A stretch of DNA of 64,000 bases. Source: Leptospira bourretii (lineage in GTDB: Bacteria > Spirochaetota > Leptospiria > Leptospirales > Leptospiraceae). A program made the translations under genes and the position numbers. Location: the NCBI RefSeq assembly GCF_004770145.1, contig NZ_RQFW01000022.1, forward strand, positions 186,001-250,000, in the 5' to 3' direction. Positions 8,754 to 19,025 of the stretch are shown in pieces. Numbering within the stretch: position 1 is the stretch's first letter; each line of letters begins with the position of its first letter. The notes under the pieces are model-generated. The model worked only from the letters and a program-made list of their open reading frames with translations, had not been told where the DNA came from and searched no databases.

Positions 8754-11204
8754 TCACTTCTCTTTGGTAAAACTCAGTTCTAAACCGTTTTCAAAGTCTT
8801 TGACTGATTGGAACTGAGCCAAAGAGTTTCCCTCCAAAGATTTTGAAATTTCAAACAAAAATCCATTTGCCTTTAGAGTTTGACTTCCAGGAATCCAAGT
8901 TCCTGTGAACTGACGAACGTCCTTATCATTTAACTTTAATTTAGCGATAAAATCTTGTCCATTCCCTGTGATTTCGATTCCAACCACTTGGGGGCCAGAT
9001 TTTGGATTCCAATACATGGAAGACCAAGTGCCGACAAAGGAAGAAGGTAATTCTTCTAAGGAAATTGTCCTTTTTTTCACTTGGGCTTTGGGCTCATTCC
9101 AAAACACAGAAACATAATTAGAATCTTTTGATTCAGATCCGAATTCTGATTTGGAACGAACTGAGTATAAAAATAAATCACCAGAGTTTCCCGGAAAAGT
9201 TTCGCTATAAGAATTCTTTTTACCTTCTACGGAGGATACAAATTCAAGTTTTCCAACCTTTCCTGTCCCTTTCAAGTGTTTACGATAAATATAATATTCG
9301 AAACTATCTTTTACAGAATCCCACTTTAATGTAACAACGTTATCTTTACCAACCGAATTGGAAGTTAATTGTTTTGGAGGATTGAGAGTCGCACCACCTG
9401 CTCTTTTCATTAGGTTAGGATCGGTTTTTCCAATGACAACTTCACTTGGCTCTGCATAACCAAAATCATTTGCAGAAATGATTGTATATAAATATTGGTC
9501 TCCATTTTGAATCGATTGGTCAGTGTCTGTATATGTTGTTCCTGAGATTTCAAACTGACCGGAAGGTTCTGCTCTTTCATCAAATCTATATAAATAATAA
9601 ATTTTGGCTCCTGGCGCCGCATTCCAGGTTAAAATAATTTTATTTGAAAAATCACCATTTGTTGCTGTCAAATGAGACACTTGATTGGGTAATGAAGTTT
9701 GATCTGCAACATCAACCACTGCTGTCTCACTCCAATCCCCAGATGTTTTGGATTGGACGAGAGCACTCACACGATAAAAATTTGATTCACCAATTTTGGG
9801 TGACGAATCGATGAAGTTAGAAGTTTTGCTTGTCCCAATATTTTTCCATTTTAAAGATGAATCTGCTCGCGCGATTGTATAACCACTTGCCCCATCCAAT
9901 TCAGACCAACTTAATTCTACATTTGGCAAAGATCCACTTACATAAACCAGACCAGATAGACCAACAACTTGCCCTAAACTCCCATTTGGATTTGTTTCTG
10001 CAAAAGTAAAACCTTCCACTACCGAGGAAACTTCCGAAACTTCTTCTGCACCTATTGAAATGATTCTATACGCATAAGTAGAATTAGGTGAAACTGTCAA
10101 ATCAGTAAAACTTGGTTTATCAGAATAAGCAAGATCGTAAAATTCAGATTCATCTTTTCTTTGAATTAAATAAGCAACCGCTAGATCTTGATTTTTCCAT
10201 GTTAAAATGATTTTTGAATCAAATTCTCCTTTTGAAACTTTGATTTCGTTCGGTGGAAGAATCGGTTTCTTTGTTGGAACCGTATTTAGGTTTGGTGTAC
10301 TTTGTGTTGCAGGTTCATCTATGATTGCATAAGTTTCTTGCCCAACTTTGGCAAGCATAGAATAAGAAACCCAACCAAATCCTTTATCACCCCAATTAGT
10401 TCCCCAAGAATTTTGTAATTTAAACGCACCTTTCTTTCCAGACTTGGATTTTTTTTGATCATCATAGCCGACTATCGTCATGGCGTGTCCACCGTAACTC
10501 TGTCCTCCATTTTCATCATAAATAGCGGAACCTTTTAATTTATAGAAAGCGTCATCAATGATCATTCCAACCATCACAACATTCTTGCCAGCTAATACTC
10601 GTTTAATTTCATCTGGATTTTTAAAGTTAAGCCTGGAGAAGGATTTAATTTTATATTTTAGTGCTTCCTGTTTTGAAGACTGTGAAGGTTGGGTGAGGTA
10701 ATCTTTATCAGAATAAGGCATACTACTCCAAGGAGCGACACCACTAGTCTTTAAAAATTCCATTGTTTTATAATAATATAAACCTTTGTCTTCTCCACCA
10801 TTCTGTTGGTTGTAAATAAAAGCTGGTGAAAAAACAAAATTTCCTTTCCCACCAACAAATGGTGGATCGTATTCGGAAGTCTGTCCTTTGTTTTTTAATA
10901 GATATGATTTGATTGCGTAACCTGTTGCCCATGCCACACAACTATTTTGCCTTCCTTGGTTTCCCACAGGAGGCATCTGTGAAGATAAATCGGTGGATTT
11001 TGGTAATTCTTCAAAGGAATTAAAATCTCTTTTGAGAGGAATACTATCTTGGATTTCCTTAGAACTAGGAATGTATCCACAAGAAAAAGTTCCTGGTTTG
11101 CATCCGGGAGAACGAACACTACTGGGATCAAACTCTTCTGCAAAGATTGCAGTTGTGATTACAAGGCAAAGCCCTATCATTTTCCAATTTTGTTTTAGAT
11201 TCAT
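8754..11204 (-). CDS. Secreted papain-family (C1) cysteine protease with fibronectin type III repeats
   Basis: 816 residues with a signal peptide (cleavage near IFA-EEF). The protease domain (about 60-300) has the oxyanion Gln83 and nucleophile Cys89 in GNQGRQNSCVAWA, His240 in YGGHAMTIVGYD and Asn265 in LQNSWGTNWGDKGFGW, so all four catalytic residues are present. No long propeptide precedes it. Roughly four fibronectin III-like modules follow (about 310-710), then a beta-rich C-terminal region of about 95 residues. The layout suggests a surface or secreted protease binding a polymer or protein substrate. It overlaps the upstream gene by 4 bp, so the two are co-translated. Confidence 0.88.
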   Translation of the reverse strand: MNLKQNWKMIGLCLVITTAIFAEEFDPSSVRSPGCKPGTFSCGYIPSSKEIQDSIPLKRDFNSFEELPKSTDLSSQMPPVGNQGRQNSCVAWATGYAIKSYLLKNKGQTSEYDPPFVGGKGNFVFSPAFIYNQQNGGEDKGLYYYKTMEFLKTSGVAPWSSMPYSDKDYLTQPSQSSKQEALKYKIKSFSRLNFKNPDEIKRVLAGKNVVMVGMIIDDAFYKLKGSAIYDENGGQSYGGHAMTIVGYDDQKKSKSGKKGAFKLQNSWGTNWGDKGFGWVSYSMLAKVGQETYAIIDEPATQSTPNLNTVPTKKPILPPNEIKVSKGEFDSKIILTWKNQDLAVAYLIQRKDESEFYDLAYSDKPSFTDLTVSPNSTYAYRIISIGAEEVSEVSSVVEGFTFAETNPNGSLGQVVGLSGLVYVSGSLPNVELSWSELDGASGYTIARADSSLKWKNIGTSKTSNFIDSSPKIGESNFYRVSALVQSKTSGDWSETAVVDVADQTSLPNQVSHLTATNGDFSNKIILTWNAAPGAKIYYLYRFDERAEPSGQFEISGTTYTDTDQSIQNGDQYLYTIISANDFGYAEPSEVVIGKTDPNLMKRAGGATLNPPKQLTSNSVGKDNVVTLKWDSVKDSFEYYIYRKHLKGTGKVGKLEFVSSVEGKKNSYSETFPGNSGDLFLYSVRSKSEFGSESKDSNYVSVFWNEPKAQVKKRTISLEELPSSFVGTWSSMYWNPKSGPQVVGIEITGNGQDFIAKLKLNDKDVRQFTGTWIPGSQTLKANGFLFEISKSLEGNSLAQFQSVKDFENGLELSFTKEK

Positions 11205-11827
11205 GGTTTCATCCTTTCAATAATTTGTATGATACTATTTTTTTCTTTCCAATCGGGAAGGTTGCGCTCTTCCAATTGATAATAAAACTTTGATTTGGTG
11301 GAGCCAAAAACAAATGATACGTAGTTATAACTGACACCTGTCATTTGTTCCTTGGGAACATCTTCCATCGGTAGTTGGTAAATTTTGTACCGAAACAGTG
11401 AATCCATCCATTTCCGATATGATTGCGGCGAAATTTCCTTTGATTCATTTAAAACCAATTTCCCTTTCTCTACCACTCGACGACTTAGAATGACTTTATT
11501 CTCTTTTGTTACTAATTGAAATTGTTTTGCAAATCGAAACTCAGGTGAGACAGCACCAGAACTTTCTTCCCAAATTAGTTCCATTGGTTTCCAAAGTCCT
11601 TTTTGGTTTTTAAGCTGCAAAGATTCCGTTTTGTTACCTTTTGATTTTGGCTTAGTTTTTATTTTTGATTTATCCTTTCGTTCTGAAAATGAAACTTTGG
11701 ACTGAATTCGATCTGCTTTTTCGTTTGGTTCTGCAATCGTTTTCTCACCAGTCAAAATAAGAAAAACTAAGACCAGAAATATATTTACAAAAAAATTCAA
11801 AGTGGATCGATCCCATCTTGTTTTCAA
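11201..11827 (-). CDS. Secreted protein of unknown function coupled to the papain-like protease
   Basis: 208 residues with an N-terminal hydrophobic signal (NFFVNIFLVLVFLILTG), a Lys/Ser-rich linker (about 40-75) and a folded C-terminal part. That part has a beta-strand pattern, then SPQSYRKWMDSLF, a strand pair around YNYVSFVFG, and a closing LPDWKEKNSIIQIIERM. This order loosely resembles small protease inhibitors of the emfourin type, but the likeness is weak and by eye only. Its stop overlaps the protease start (ATGA), which favours a partner or inhibitor role. No catalytic motif is seen. Confidence 0.6.
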   Translation of the reverse strand: MKTRWDRSTLNFFVNIFLVLVFLILTGEKTIAEPNEKADRIQSKVSFSERKDKSKIKTKPKSKGNKTESLQLKNQKGLWKPMELIWEESSGAVSPEFRFAKQFQLVTKENKVILSRRVVEKGKLVLNESKEISPQSYRKWMDSLFRYKIYQLPMEDVPKEQMTGVSYNYVSFVFGSTKSKFYYQLEERNLPDWKEKNSIIQIIERMKP

Positions 11828-11901
11828 AAGAAAACAAGACTTTTTTGATGATAAAACAGTGTTCGAAAGTTTAAAAAAATGAGCCTCTGTAAGATCAAAA
11901 A

Positions 11902-13602
11902 TTAGCTACTGCCAATTTCTGCTTTTAACCATTTTTTCTCACCGATTGACTTCTTCATATTTTCAATGAGTGCGACAGTAATGTTCGTATTGAGTTTTAC
12001 CATATCGGGATCTTGTGCAAAAACAATCATTTCATCGATAAGATAATCAATTAAATTCTCAATCGACTTTCTCCCTGAAGGATCCGTTGCCATCGCCACC
12101 GTTGCTTGTGAAATTGTAGAATAAATCGTTAAACTAATTTGTTTGGTAAGATTCGCTTGCATCTCTTTAGGTAATAGCGAAATAGGTTTCATATTCGCAG
12201 AAACTCGCTCCGAAATTTCGGTTACCAAATTTTGGATTAACGCTTGTAAATTGGGATTCTGTGCCGACTTGGCAATATTTTTAATCGCTACTTTTTTTAG
12301 TTCATCGCGGTTTTGATCAATCGCATTAACAAGTTGGTCGAGTGAGTTCCCAGACTTCACTTCATTTTGAGTTTCTGTAAGGATCTGAATCGTAACAATA
12401 TCAGAAATCTCTTCTTTGATGATATTGGAATAATATCGCAATGTTTTACTAATCAAATCGTTTCCTAAAATACGAGTGAACTGATTGGTTTGTAACATCA
12501 GATAAATTTTATAAACCCGAACCAAACGGAAAAAACGGAATGTTGCGAGGGGAATGAGTCCCAATACATCATACCAATGATAAATGGGATACAAAAACCA
12601 AGCAATATAAGTTCTATTTTTAATCGCTAAAAGCCAACTTAGAATAAATTCAGCCAAAAAGAAAAATAAAAACGGAGCATCTAACAGTAAATAGTTGTTG
12701 ACTGGACTTCCATCCGATGCGATGGCTCGGTAGTAGTTCAAAGCAAAATACTCTCTAAAATGAGAATTAAAAAAATCAATTTTTTGTTCGAGAGACCTGT
12801 TTTGGTCTCTCCAAAACCAAGCAAACGCTACAACCGTGGATGGAATACGATCTCTGTTTAAAACAGGATCCAGTTCTTGTCTTAATTTGATATCGCGGGC
12901 TTTTGTTTTGTGAGTTTGGTATTCATTTTTGATAGTAGTTTGAATTTCGGTTAAAAATTTCGTTTGCCCAGACATAGCAAAAGGATTGGTTTCTACAATC
13001 TCTAACATCCGTTTGTCCATCTTTTGAAAAATGGATAAAATTTCTTTAGATTCATTTGTTTCAACACTCAAACGATTGATAAAAGCATATTTTTCAGAAA
13101 GTTCACCAAGAGTTGTGATTTCATCTGTTTCTTCTAAAACGCTAAAAAAGTCGTTTAACTGAACCAAAGTCTCTTCCACTTTTTTTCTGCGGACTTGGAC
13201 ATCTTCAATTTGAATGGCCGACTCAAAGTTAGCATACAAGGAATCAAACTTTTCATTTGATACTTGCGATTTTAAAGATGTTAGAGTTTTATAAATTTCT
13301 TCTCTTGTGATTTTTCTTTGGTTTTCTCGAAAATCATCATCACGTAGTTGGGTTAAATATTTTAAATCATCCACCAAATCAGTGTAAGCGGTGGTGGTTC
13401 TGTGAGCTTCAATTCCTAAAATTGGTTTGTCATAAAGTTCCAAAATTTCCGGAAACTTATGAAAGTAAAACGGCCGTAAACTTAAATAACTTAGATCAAA
13501 AATGATAAGTGCTAAGTTCCCAAGGACAACAAAAACCATTGTTATGTCCCAGAGTAATGGAATTCCTAGTTTGTGTTTTTTGATCAAATCCCAAGAAATC
13601 AT
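11902..13602 (-). CDS. Voltage-sensor-domain-like membrane protein without a pore
   Basis: 566 residues. S1-like helix at about 15-38; a hydrophilic helical region of about 260 residues; then S2-like (307-327, with Glu318), S3-like (333-353, HWYDVLGLIP with Asp345) and an S4-like helix with positive residues every third position: R356, R359, R362, K365. This S2-S3-S4 pattern matches voltage-gated cation channels, but no selectivity filter or S5-S6 pair follows; instead there are about 200 residues of amphipathic helix. The predicted topology puts the large insert in the periplasm and the tail in the cytoplasm. GGTGA precedes the ATG. Function unknown. Confidence 0.6.
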   Translation of the reverse strand: MISWDLIKKHKLGIPLLWDITMVFVVLGNLALIIFDLSYLSLRPFYFHKFPEILELYDKPILGIEAHRTTTAYTDLVDDLKYLTQLRDDDFRENQRKITREEIYKTLTSLKSQVSNEKFDSLYANFESAIQIEDVQVRRKKVEETLVQLNDFFSVLEETDEITTLGELSEKYAFINRLSVETNESKEILSIFQKMDKRMLEIVETNPFAMSGQTKFLTEIQTTIKNEYQTHKTKARDIKLRQELDPVLNRDRIPSTVVAFAWFWRDQNRSLEQKIDFFNSHFREYFALNYYRAIASDGSPVNNYLLLDAPFLFFFLAEFILSWLLAIKNRTYIAWFLYPIYHWYDVLGLIPLATFRFFRLVRVYKIYLMLQTNQFTRILGNDLISKTLRYYSNIIKEEISDIVTIQILTETQNEVKSGNSLDQLVNAIDQNRDELKKVAIKNIAKSAQNPNLQALIQNLVTEISERVSANMKPISLLPKEMQANLTKQISLTIYSTISQATVAMATDPSGRKSIENLIDYLIDEMIVFAQDPDMVKLNTNITVALIENMKKSIGEKKWLKAEIGSS

Positions 13603-13611
13603 AAATTCACC

Positions 13612-13632
13612 AAGGGTAGGTGTACTACCCTT
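13612..13632 (-). other. Hairpin between icmF and the voltage-sensor-like gene
   Basis: AAGGGTAG (13612-13619) pairs perfectly with CTACCCTT (13625-13632), loop 5 nt. It begins 9 bp after the icmF stop and ends just before the GGTGA ribosome site of the next minus-strand gene. No U-tract follows in the minus direction, so it is more likely an mRNA boundary or translation-control hairpin than a full terminator. Confidence 0.45.
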
Positions 13633-13640
13633 TCCTTTGT

Positions 13641-16600
13641 TTACATGTTGCGGCGGTACTGACCTCCCACTTCATACAAAGCATGAGAGATTTGCCCTAA
13701 GGACGCCACTTTCACTGTTTCCAGTAACTCTTGAAAGATATTTTCTTTCGCACGAGCCACTTGTTTTAATTTTGTAATGGCAATCTCTGTTTTGCCTTCA
13801 TTTCGTTTTTGAAACGCCTTCAAATTTCCAATTTGTTGCTGTTTCTCCTCATCTGTCGAACGAATCACTTCACCTGGGATGACGGTTGGCGATCCATTTC
13901 GATTGAGAAATGTATTCACACCAATGATTGGATATTCACCTGTATGTTTTAAGGTTTCATAATGGAGGGACTCTTCTTGGATTTTATTCCTTTGATACAT
14001 CCTCTCCATCGCACCAAGCACCCCACCCCTTTCTGTGAGTCTGTTGAATTCGGTTAAGATCGCTTCTTCTACAAGGTTCGTTAGTTCTTCAATGATAAAG
14101 GCACCCTGTAACGGATTTTCATTTTTGGCAAGGCCAAGTTCCCGATTGATGATGAGCTGGATGGCAACGGCTCTTCGCACCGATTCTTCTGTTGGAGTTG
14201 TGATGGCTTCATCATAAGCATTGGTATGAAGCGAATTACAATTGTCATAAATTGCATATAACGCTTGTAATGTGGTTCGTATATCATTAAAGTCAATTTC
14301 TTGAGAGTGTAAAGACCTACCCGATGTTTGGATATGATACTTTAACATTTGGGAACGTTCATTCGCACGATACTTGAATTTCATGGCTTTGGCCCAAATC
14401 CTACGCGCCACACGTCCAATTACCGAATACTCAGGATCAATCCCATTGGAAAAAAAGAAGGAAAGGTTAGGTGCAAATTCGTTGATGTCCATCCCTCGGC
14501 TTAGGTAGTATTCTACATAAGTAAATCCATTGGCTAACGTAAAAGCAACTTGGGTGATAGGATTGGCACCTGCCTCTGCGATATGGTATCCACTAATTGA
14601 AACAGAATAAAAATTCCGAACTGCATTTTGGATGAAATGGTGTTGGATGTCTCCCATCATCTTTAAGGCAAATTCTGTAGAGAAAATACACGTATTCTGA
14701 GCTTGGTCTTCTTTTAAGATGTCTGCTTGTACTGTCCCTCGCACTTGAGAAAGGGCTTCTTTTTTAAGTTTAGCATACACATCTTTAGGTAAAACTTCAT
14801 CACCCGTCACACCAAGGAGCATTAACCCCAAACCATCGTTAGTTTCTGGGAGTTGTCCCCCAAAACTCGGAACCACTTGTCCTTTGGCCGCATAGATTTT
14901 TTGAATTTGGGATTTAACTTCTTCTGTTTTGCCTTCGGAACGAATGTATTTTTCACAAGCTTGGTCAATGGCTGCGTTTAGAAAAAAAGCAAGAACCATT
15001 GGTGCAGGTCCATTAATGGTCATAGATACAGAAGTGGAAGGATCACAAAGATCAAAACCGGAATACAGTTTTTTGGCATCATCCAGAGTGGCAACATTCA
15101 CGCCAGAATTTCCAATCTTTCCATAAATATCAGGACGAATGTCTGGATCTTCCCCGTATAATGTCACTGAGTCAAAAGCAGTTGACAGACGTTTGGCGGG
15201 CATTCCCGAACTCAAATAATGAAAACGACGATTCGTTCTTTCGGGTCCACCTTCTCCTGCAAACATACGAGTTGGGTCTTCCCCACTTCGTTTGTAAGGA
15301 TACACCCCCGCCGTATAAGGGAAAAAACCTGGAAAGTTTTCTTGGTAAGACCAATGTAAAATATCACCCCAATCCACAAAACGAGGAGTGGCAATTTTTG
15401 GAATTTTTAAGTGACTTAAGGATACAGTATAGTTATCAACTTTGATTTCTTTTCCACGAACAAAATAAGAATATTGTTCCTTACGAAACGATTCTATTTT
15501 TTCCGACCATGTATCCAAAATGTTTCGTGAATCAAGTGACAAAGAATCCCATAACAATTGGTATTCGGATTCTAAGTCAGTTGTTGGTTTTCCTTTTTTG
15601 GATAAAACAGAAATGGCACCTTTCAGTTGGTAGGCGGATCTTGCGATTTCTGCTTCTTTCGAAATCCAATCAGCATTTCGATCAATTTCTTCTTTGATTT
15701 CTGTGAGATACCTTACACGATCAGGCGGAAGCACAACGGAGGCTTCGTTTCCTTTTTGATTTTTGGAACTGTTTGTTTTCCAATCTAATTGACACTTTTC
15801 AATGACAACTCCAATCAAATGGGCATAAAGTTCATCCGTTCCTGCATCTTGGAACTGCGATGCAATGGTTCCATACACGGGCATCACATCGACTGGATCA
15901 TTGAATAAATTACGAGACCTTTGGTATTGTTTTTTAACATCACGAAGGGCATCAAGGGCCCCACGTTTGTCAAATTTGTTGATGGAAATCACATCTGCAT
16001 AATCGATCATATCGATTTTTTCTAATTGTGTAGCGGCACCATATTCTGGTGTCATCACGTATAACGAAACATCGGCAACTTCTGTAATTTCGGAATCACT
16101 TTGTCCAATCCCTGCAGTTTCAACAATGATAAGATCATACCCAGCAGACTTTAAAATTTGAATGGCACCTTTCACACTGCGATTGAGGGCAATGTTCGCT
16201 TCTCTCGTCGCAAACGATCTCATATACACTCTTTCGTTAAAGATGGAATTCATTCGAATCCGGTCTCCAAGAAGAGCACCGCCTGTTTTTCGTTTGGATG
16301 GATCCACAGAAAGAATCGCTATGGTTTGGTTAGGAAAATCATGTAAATACCGACGAACGAGTTCATCAGTTAAAGAAGATTTACCGGCACCACCAGTTCC
16401 TGTGATCCCAAGTACCGGAATGTTTTTTTTCGGTGGAGGAAATTCTAAATTGATGGAATAATTTGTTTTTTCTTGTAAAAGCGAAAATTCCATCTGGGTG
16501 ATGGCTTGTCCCAGTGCTAAATAATTTTTCTTTTGGATTTGTGACGCCAAATCTCCGTTAAACGAAAGTGGAGTAGGAAAATCAGATTGTTTGACCACAT

Positions 16601-17015
16601 CATTGATCATCCCTTGCAAACCAAGGGTCCTCCCTTCATCAGGAGAATAAATATGAGCCACACCGTATTTATGTAAAACTTCAATTTCAGTTGGAAGGAT
16701 GGTTCCACCTCCGCCACCAAACACGCGAATATGACCTGCTCCTTCTTTTTTCAGAAGATCAATCATGTATTGGAAATATTCCACATGACCACCTTGGTAA
16801 CTGGTGATAGCAATTCCTTGTACATCTTCTTGGATGGCACATTGGACAATCTCTTGTACACTTCGATTGTGGCCCAAGTGGATCACTTCCACCCCACTTT
16901 GTTGCAAAATCCTCCGCATGATATTGATGGAGGCATCGTGGCCATCAAAGAGGGAAGCCGCCGTCACAAAGCGAATTTTGTTTTGGGGGGTGTAAGTTAG
17001 GATTTCGGTGGTCAT
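13641..17015 (-). CDS. icmF: Fused isobutyryl-CoA mutase (B12 domain, G-protein chaperone and mutase in one chain)
   Basis: 1124 residues. The N-terminal B12-binding domain has DGHDAS with the cobalt-ligand His26; a MeaB-like GTPase follows with Walker [10 protein letters not shown] (Lys212); residues about 560-1100 are the mutase barrel ([25 protein letters not shown]). This order is diagnostic of IcmF, which interconverts isobutyryl-CoA and n-butyryl-CoA and carries its own repair GTPase. The position matching the substrate-carboxylate Arg207 of methylmalonyl-CoA mutase is Gln773 (KEDQAQNTC), as in isobutyryl-type enzymes. I start at ATG 17015; a TTG at 17024 adds three residues. Confidence 0.93.
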   Translation of the reverse strand: MTTEILTYTPQNKIRFVTAASLFDGHDASINIMRRILQQSGVEVIHLGHNRSVQEIVQCAIQEDVQGIAITSYQGGHVEYFQYMIDLLKKEGAGHIRVFGGGGGTILPTEIEVLHKYGVAHIYSPDEGRTLGLQGMINDVVKQSDFPTPLSFNGDLASQIQKKNYLALGQAITQMEFSLLQEKTNYSINLEFPPPKKNIPVLGITGTGGAGKSSLTDELVRRYLHDFPNQTIAILSVDPSKRKTGGALLGDRIRMNSIFNERVYMRSFATREANIALNRSVKGAIQILKSAGYDLIIVETAGIGQSDSEITEVADVSLYVMTPEYGAATQLEKIDMIDYADVISINKFDKRGALDALRDVKKQYQRSRNLFNDPVDVMPVYGTIASQFQDAGTDELYAHLIGVVIEKCQLDWKTNSSKNQKGNEASVVLPPDRVRYLTEIKEEIDRNADWISKEAEIARSAYQLKGAISVLSKKGKPTTDLESEYQLLWDSLSLDSRNILDTWSEKIESFRKEQYSYFVRGKEIKVDNYTVSLSHLKIPKIATPRFVDWGDILHWSYQENFPGFFPYTAGVYPYKRSGEDPTRMFAGEGGPERTNRRFHYLSSGMPAKRLSTAFDSVTLYGEDPDIRPDIYGKIGNSGVNVATLDDAKKLYSGFDLCDPSTSVSMTINGPAPMVLAFFLNAAIDQACEKYIRSEGKTEEVKSQIQKIYAAKGQVVPSFGGQLPETNDGLGLMLLGVTGDEVLPKDVYAKLKKEALSQVRGTVQADILKEDQAQNTCIFSTEFALKMMGDIQHHFIQNAVRNFYSVSISGYHIAEAGANPITQVAFTLANGFTYVEYYLSRGMDINEFAPNLSFFFSNGIDPEYSVIGRVARRIWAKAMKFKYRANERSQMLKYHIQTSGRSLHSQEIDFNDIRTTLQALYAIYDNCNSLHTNAYDEAITTPTEESVRRAVAIQLIINRELGLAKNENPLQGAFIIEELTNLVEEAILTEFNRLTERGGVLGAMERMYQRNKIQEESLHYETLKHTGEYPIIGVNTFLNRNGSPTVIPGEVIRSTDEEKQQQIGNLKAFQKRNEGKTEIAITKLKQVARAKENIFQELLETVKVASLGQISHALYEVGGQYRRNM

Positions 17016-17070
17016 AGAGAACAACGTTCTAAAAGGATTGTTATGGATTCAATAGCAAAATGCGACAGGA

Positions 17071-17097
17071 ATGACATAGCTTTGGAAACTATGTCAT
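17071..17097. other. Inverted repeat between the PlsC-like gene and icmF
   Basis: ATGACATAG (17071-17079) and CTATGTCAT (17089-17097) form a perfect 9-bp stem with a 9-nt loop. It lies downstream of the PlsC-like gene and upstream of icmF, both on the minus strand. With no U-tract it could be an operator for icmF or a weak terminator. Confidence 0.45.
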
Positions 17098-17118
17098 AAT
17101 TTTCCCGAAAGGTCGAGA

Positions 17119-17994
17119 CTAAAGTATGGATTCCGCCTGTTTCATCAGCTCCCGCACACGATTTTCCAAAATTTCTGTCAGCTCTTTGGCCGCTTTTTTC
17201 TCAGGACCCGTTGGGAACTCAGAAGGAAGAATGGGTTTTCCAATCTGGTAGCGAATTTTCGTTTTAAAAGCATCACCTGTGAGGAAAGCCTTCGGTTTCG
17301 ACATGTTGGTTGCCCCAACGATTCCAGATGGGATGATGGGAACTCCCGCACGGATGGCAAGTTTTGCCGCCATCGCCCGAAAGGATTGTAATTCCCCTGT
17401 TTCCGAACGAGAACCTTCTGGGTAGATGGAAAGAAGTTCGCCTTCCTTCATCAGATCCACCATATAGGTTTCTAGTTTTTCATAATAATCCATGGCGGCC
17501 CGTTTGTCCATTTCTGAATCTTTTGCGGCATTGCGAATGATGGGCATACTCCCCCAATTGATCAGGTTTTTTTTCACCACACTGCCAAGAGAATTCACCA
17601 AAACCTCGATGACTGGTTTGGTGAGGCTCAAAGGCGGGTAATGGAAAGGAGAGTTTTTGTGGTTGATAATGGCCATAATCTCTTCCTGCGGGTGGAAAAG
17701 TTCATATTTACCCAAATAGACAATCTTTCGGTCGGCAAAGGCGCCTTGGACCGGAATGTCCAAATAATCGGTATGGTTGGAGATGATGAGAGCCCCACCG
17801 GATTCGGGTATATTTTCGGATCCTGCCACTTTGACATCGTAAATGAGCTCCAGGAGGTTACGGAGGATGGTTTTGGGAACTTCCCGGGGAATGACAAAGA
17901 GACTTTCTAAAATATCAGCGGGGTTTTGGTTAGAATCCATAGAAACATCACATATTTCAAAATAAAACTTTATGAAATCAAGTTGGATTTTCAT
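17119..17994 (-). CDS. 1-acyl-sn-glycerol-3-phosphate acyltransferase family (PlsC-like)
   Basis: 291 residues with the four acyltransferase blocks: NHTDYLD (the NHx4D catalytic motif) near residue 73, a middle block around RAAMDYYEKLETY, IYPEGSRSETG, and AGVPIIPSGIVG. Likely acylates lysophosphatidate or a related lysolipid at the inner membrane; the exact acceptor is not readable. ATG 17994 has AGGAA upstream at a long spacing; an internal ATG at 17940 (MDSNQNPAD) is also possible. It is divergent from the PAP2 gene with only about 17 bp between starts. Confidence 0.85.
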   Translation of the reverse strand: MKIQLDFIKFYFEICDVSMDSNQNPADILESLFVIPREVPKTILRNLLELIYDVKVAGSENIPESGGALIISNHTDYLDIPVQGAFADRKIVYLGKYELFHPQEEIMAIINHKNSPFHYPPLSLTKPVIEVLVNSLGSVVKKNLINWGSMPIIRNAAKDSEMDKRAAMDYYEKLETYMVDLMKEGELLSIYPEGSRSETGELQSFRAMAAKLAIRAGVPIIPSGIVGATNMSKPKAFLTGDAFKTKIRYQIGKPILPSEFPTGPEKKAAKELTEILENRVRELMKQAESIL

Positions 17995-18011
17995 CTTAGA
18001 TGGAAATTCCT

Positions 18012-19022
18012 ATGAAAGAACTCCTCCTAACACAGAGCTCCCTTTGGTTTTCCTCCGTTCCCCTGGATTCTCTCCATGTTTGGGATCAGAACCTCGGCGG
18101 GATCTTCCTGCTCATTTCTACCATCTGCCATTTTCTGGGAGGGAGTAGTTTTTTTCTCGGCCTTATCTCCTTTGTTTACATCTACTATCGGCCAAAACTT
18201 GCCTTTGAACTTTCTCTGGGATTACTCACATCCGCAGTGATGGTTTCCATTTTAAAATTTTACCTAGAAAGTCCAAGGCCCTTTCCCTATCCGGAAGCCT
18301 TTGATGAAAAAGCATTTGGTTTGCCTTCTGGTCATGTTTACTCTGCCGTTGTCGTCTGGGGATTGTTAGCTTATCGAATTCCCAAACTTTGGTTTCGAAT
18401 TCTTTCTTTTTTTATCATTCTATTTATGCCTTTTTCAAGAATGTATCTCAAAGTACATTATTTAGGAGATGTGAGTTTAGGTTTTGGATTAGGTGTTTTC
18501 CATTTACTCATCATTTTATTTTTACTCGATCGATTTTATAAAAAAGATTCCATTCCGGCCTTCCTACATACAAAGAACTATCGTACACTCAGCCTACTTG
18601 GGATTGTCATCACTTTATCTCCAATCTCTTTGGACTCTCCGTTTCTTTCTGTAGAACATCACCATAGTTTGTCGGGAGTGTTAATGGCAAGCGGTGCCCT
18701 TGGCGGTTTTTGGCTTGGAATTTTATTTTATCCAAGACTTAGCAAATCAGAGTTTTTAGATTGGTCCCTTCCTAAATGGGATTTCACTTTTGGAACTAAA
18801 AATTTTAATAATTTCTGGATTACGGTTTTTGTTCGTTTGTTAGTACTTGCGATTGTGATCTTATTGCTCTACGTTGTCCCTGGAATTTTGATCAAAAAAA
18901 CCATTTGGAAGGACGATTTGTTTTTAAGATATATTCGTTATTTAGTTGTTGGATTTGCTTTGGTGTTTTTTGTTCCCTTGGTTCTGCAAAAAATCCAAAA
19001 AGGAAAGTTTTTGCAAAACTAG
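18012..19022 (+). CDS. PAP2-family membrane phosphatase
   Basis: 336 residues with many hydrophobic helices. The three phosphatase motifs are in order: KFYLESPRPF (KxxxxxxRP), LPSGHVYSA (PSGH) and SRMYLKVHYLGD (SRxxxxxHxxxD). Such enzymes remove phosphate from phosphatidate, undecaprenyl diphosphate or lipid A. After the phosphatase core, further membrane helices of unknown role extend the protein beyond the usual PAP2 size. I chose ATG 18012 because GGAAA lies 7 nt upstream; ATG 18000 is in frame. The flippase gene starts 3 bp after its stop. Confidence 0.87.
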   Translation: MKELLLTQSSLWFSSVPLDSLHVWDQNLGGIFLLISTICHFLGGSSFFLGLISFVYIYYRPKLAFELSLGLLTSAVMVSILKFYLESPRPFPYPEAFDEKAFGLPSGHVYSAVVVWGLLAYRIPKLWFRILSFFIILFMPFSRMYLKVHYLGDVSLGFGLGVFHLLIILFLLDRFYKKDSIPAFLHTKNYRTLSLLGIVITLSPISLDSPFLSVEHHHSLSGVLMASGALGGFWLGILFYPRLSKSEFLDWSLPKWDFTFGTKNFNNFWITVFVRLLVLAIVILLLYVVPGILIKKTIWKDDLFLRYIRYLVVGFALVFFVPLVLQKIQKGKFLQN

Positions 19023-19025
19023 TAC

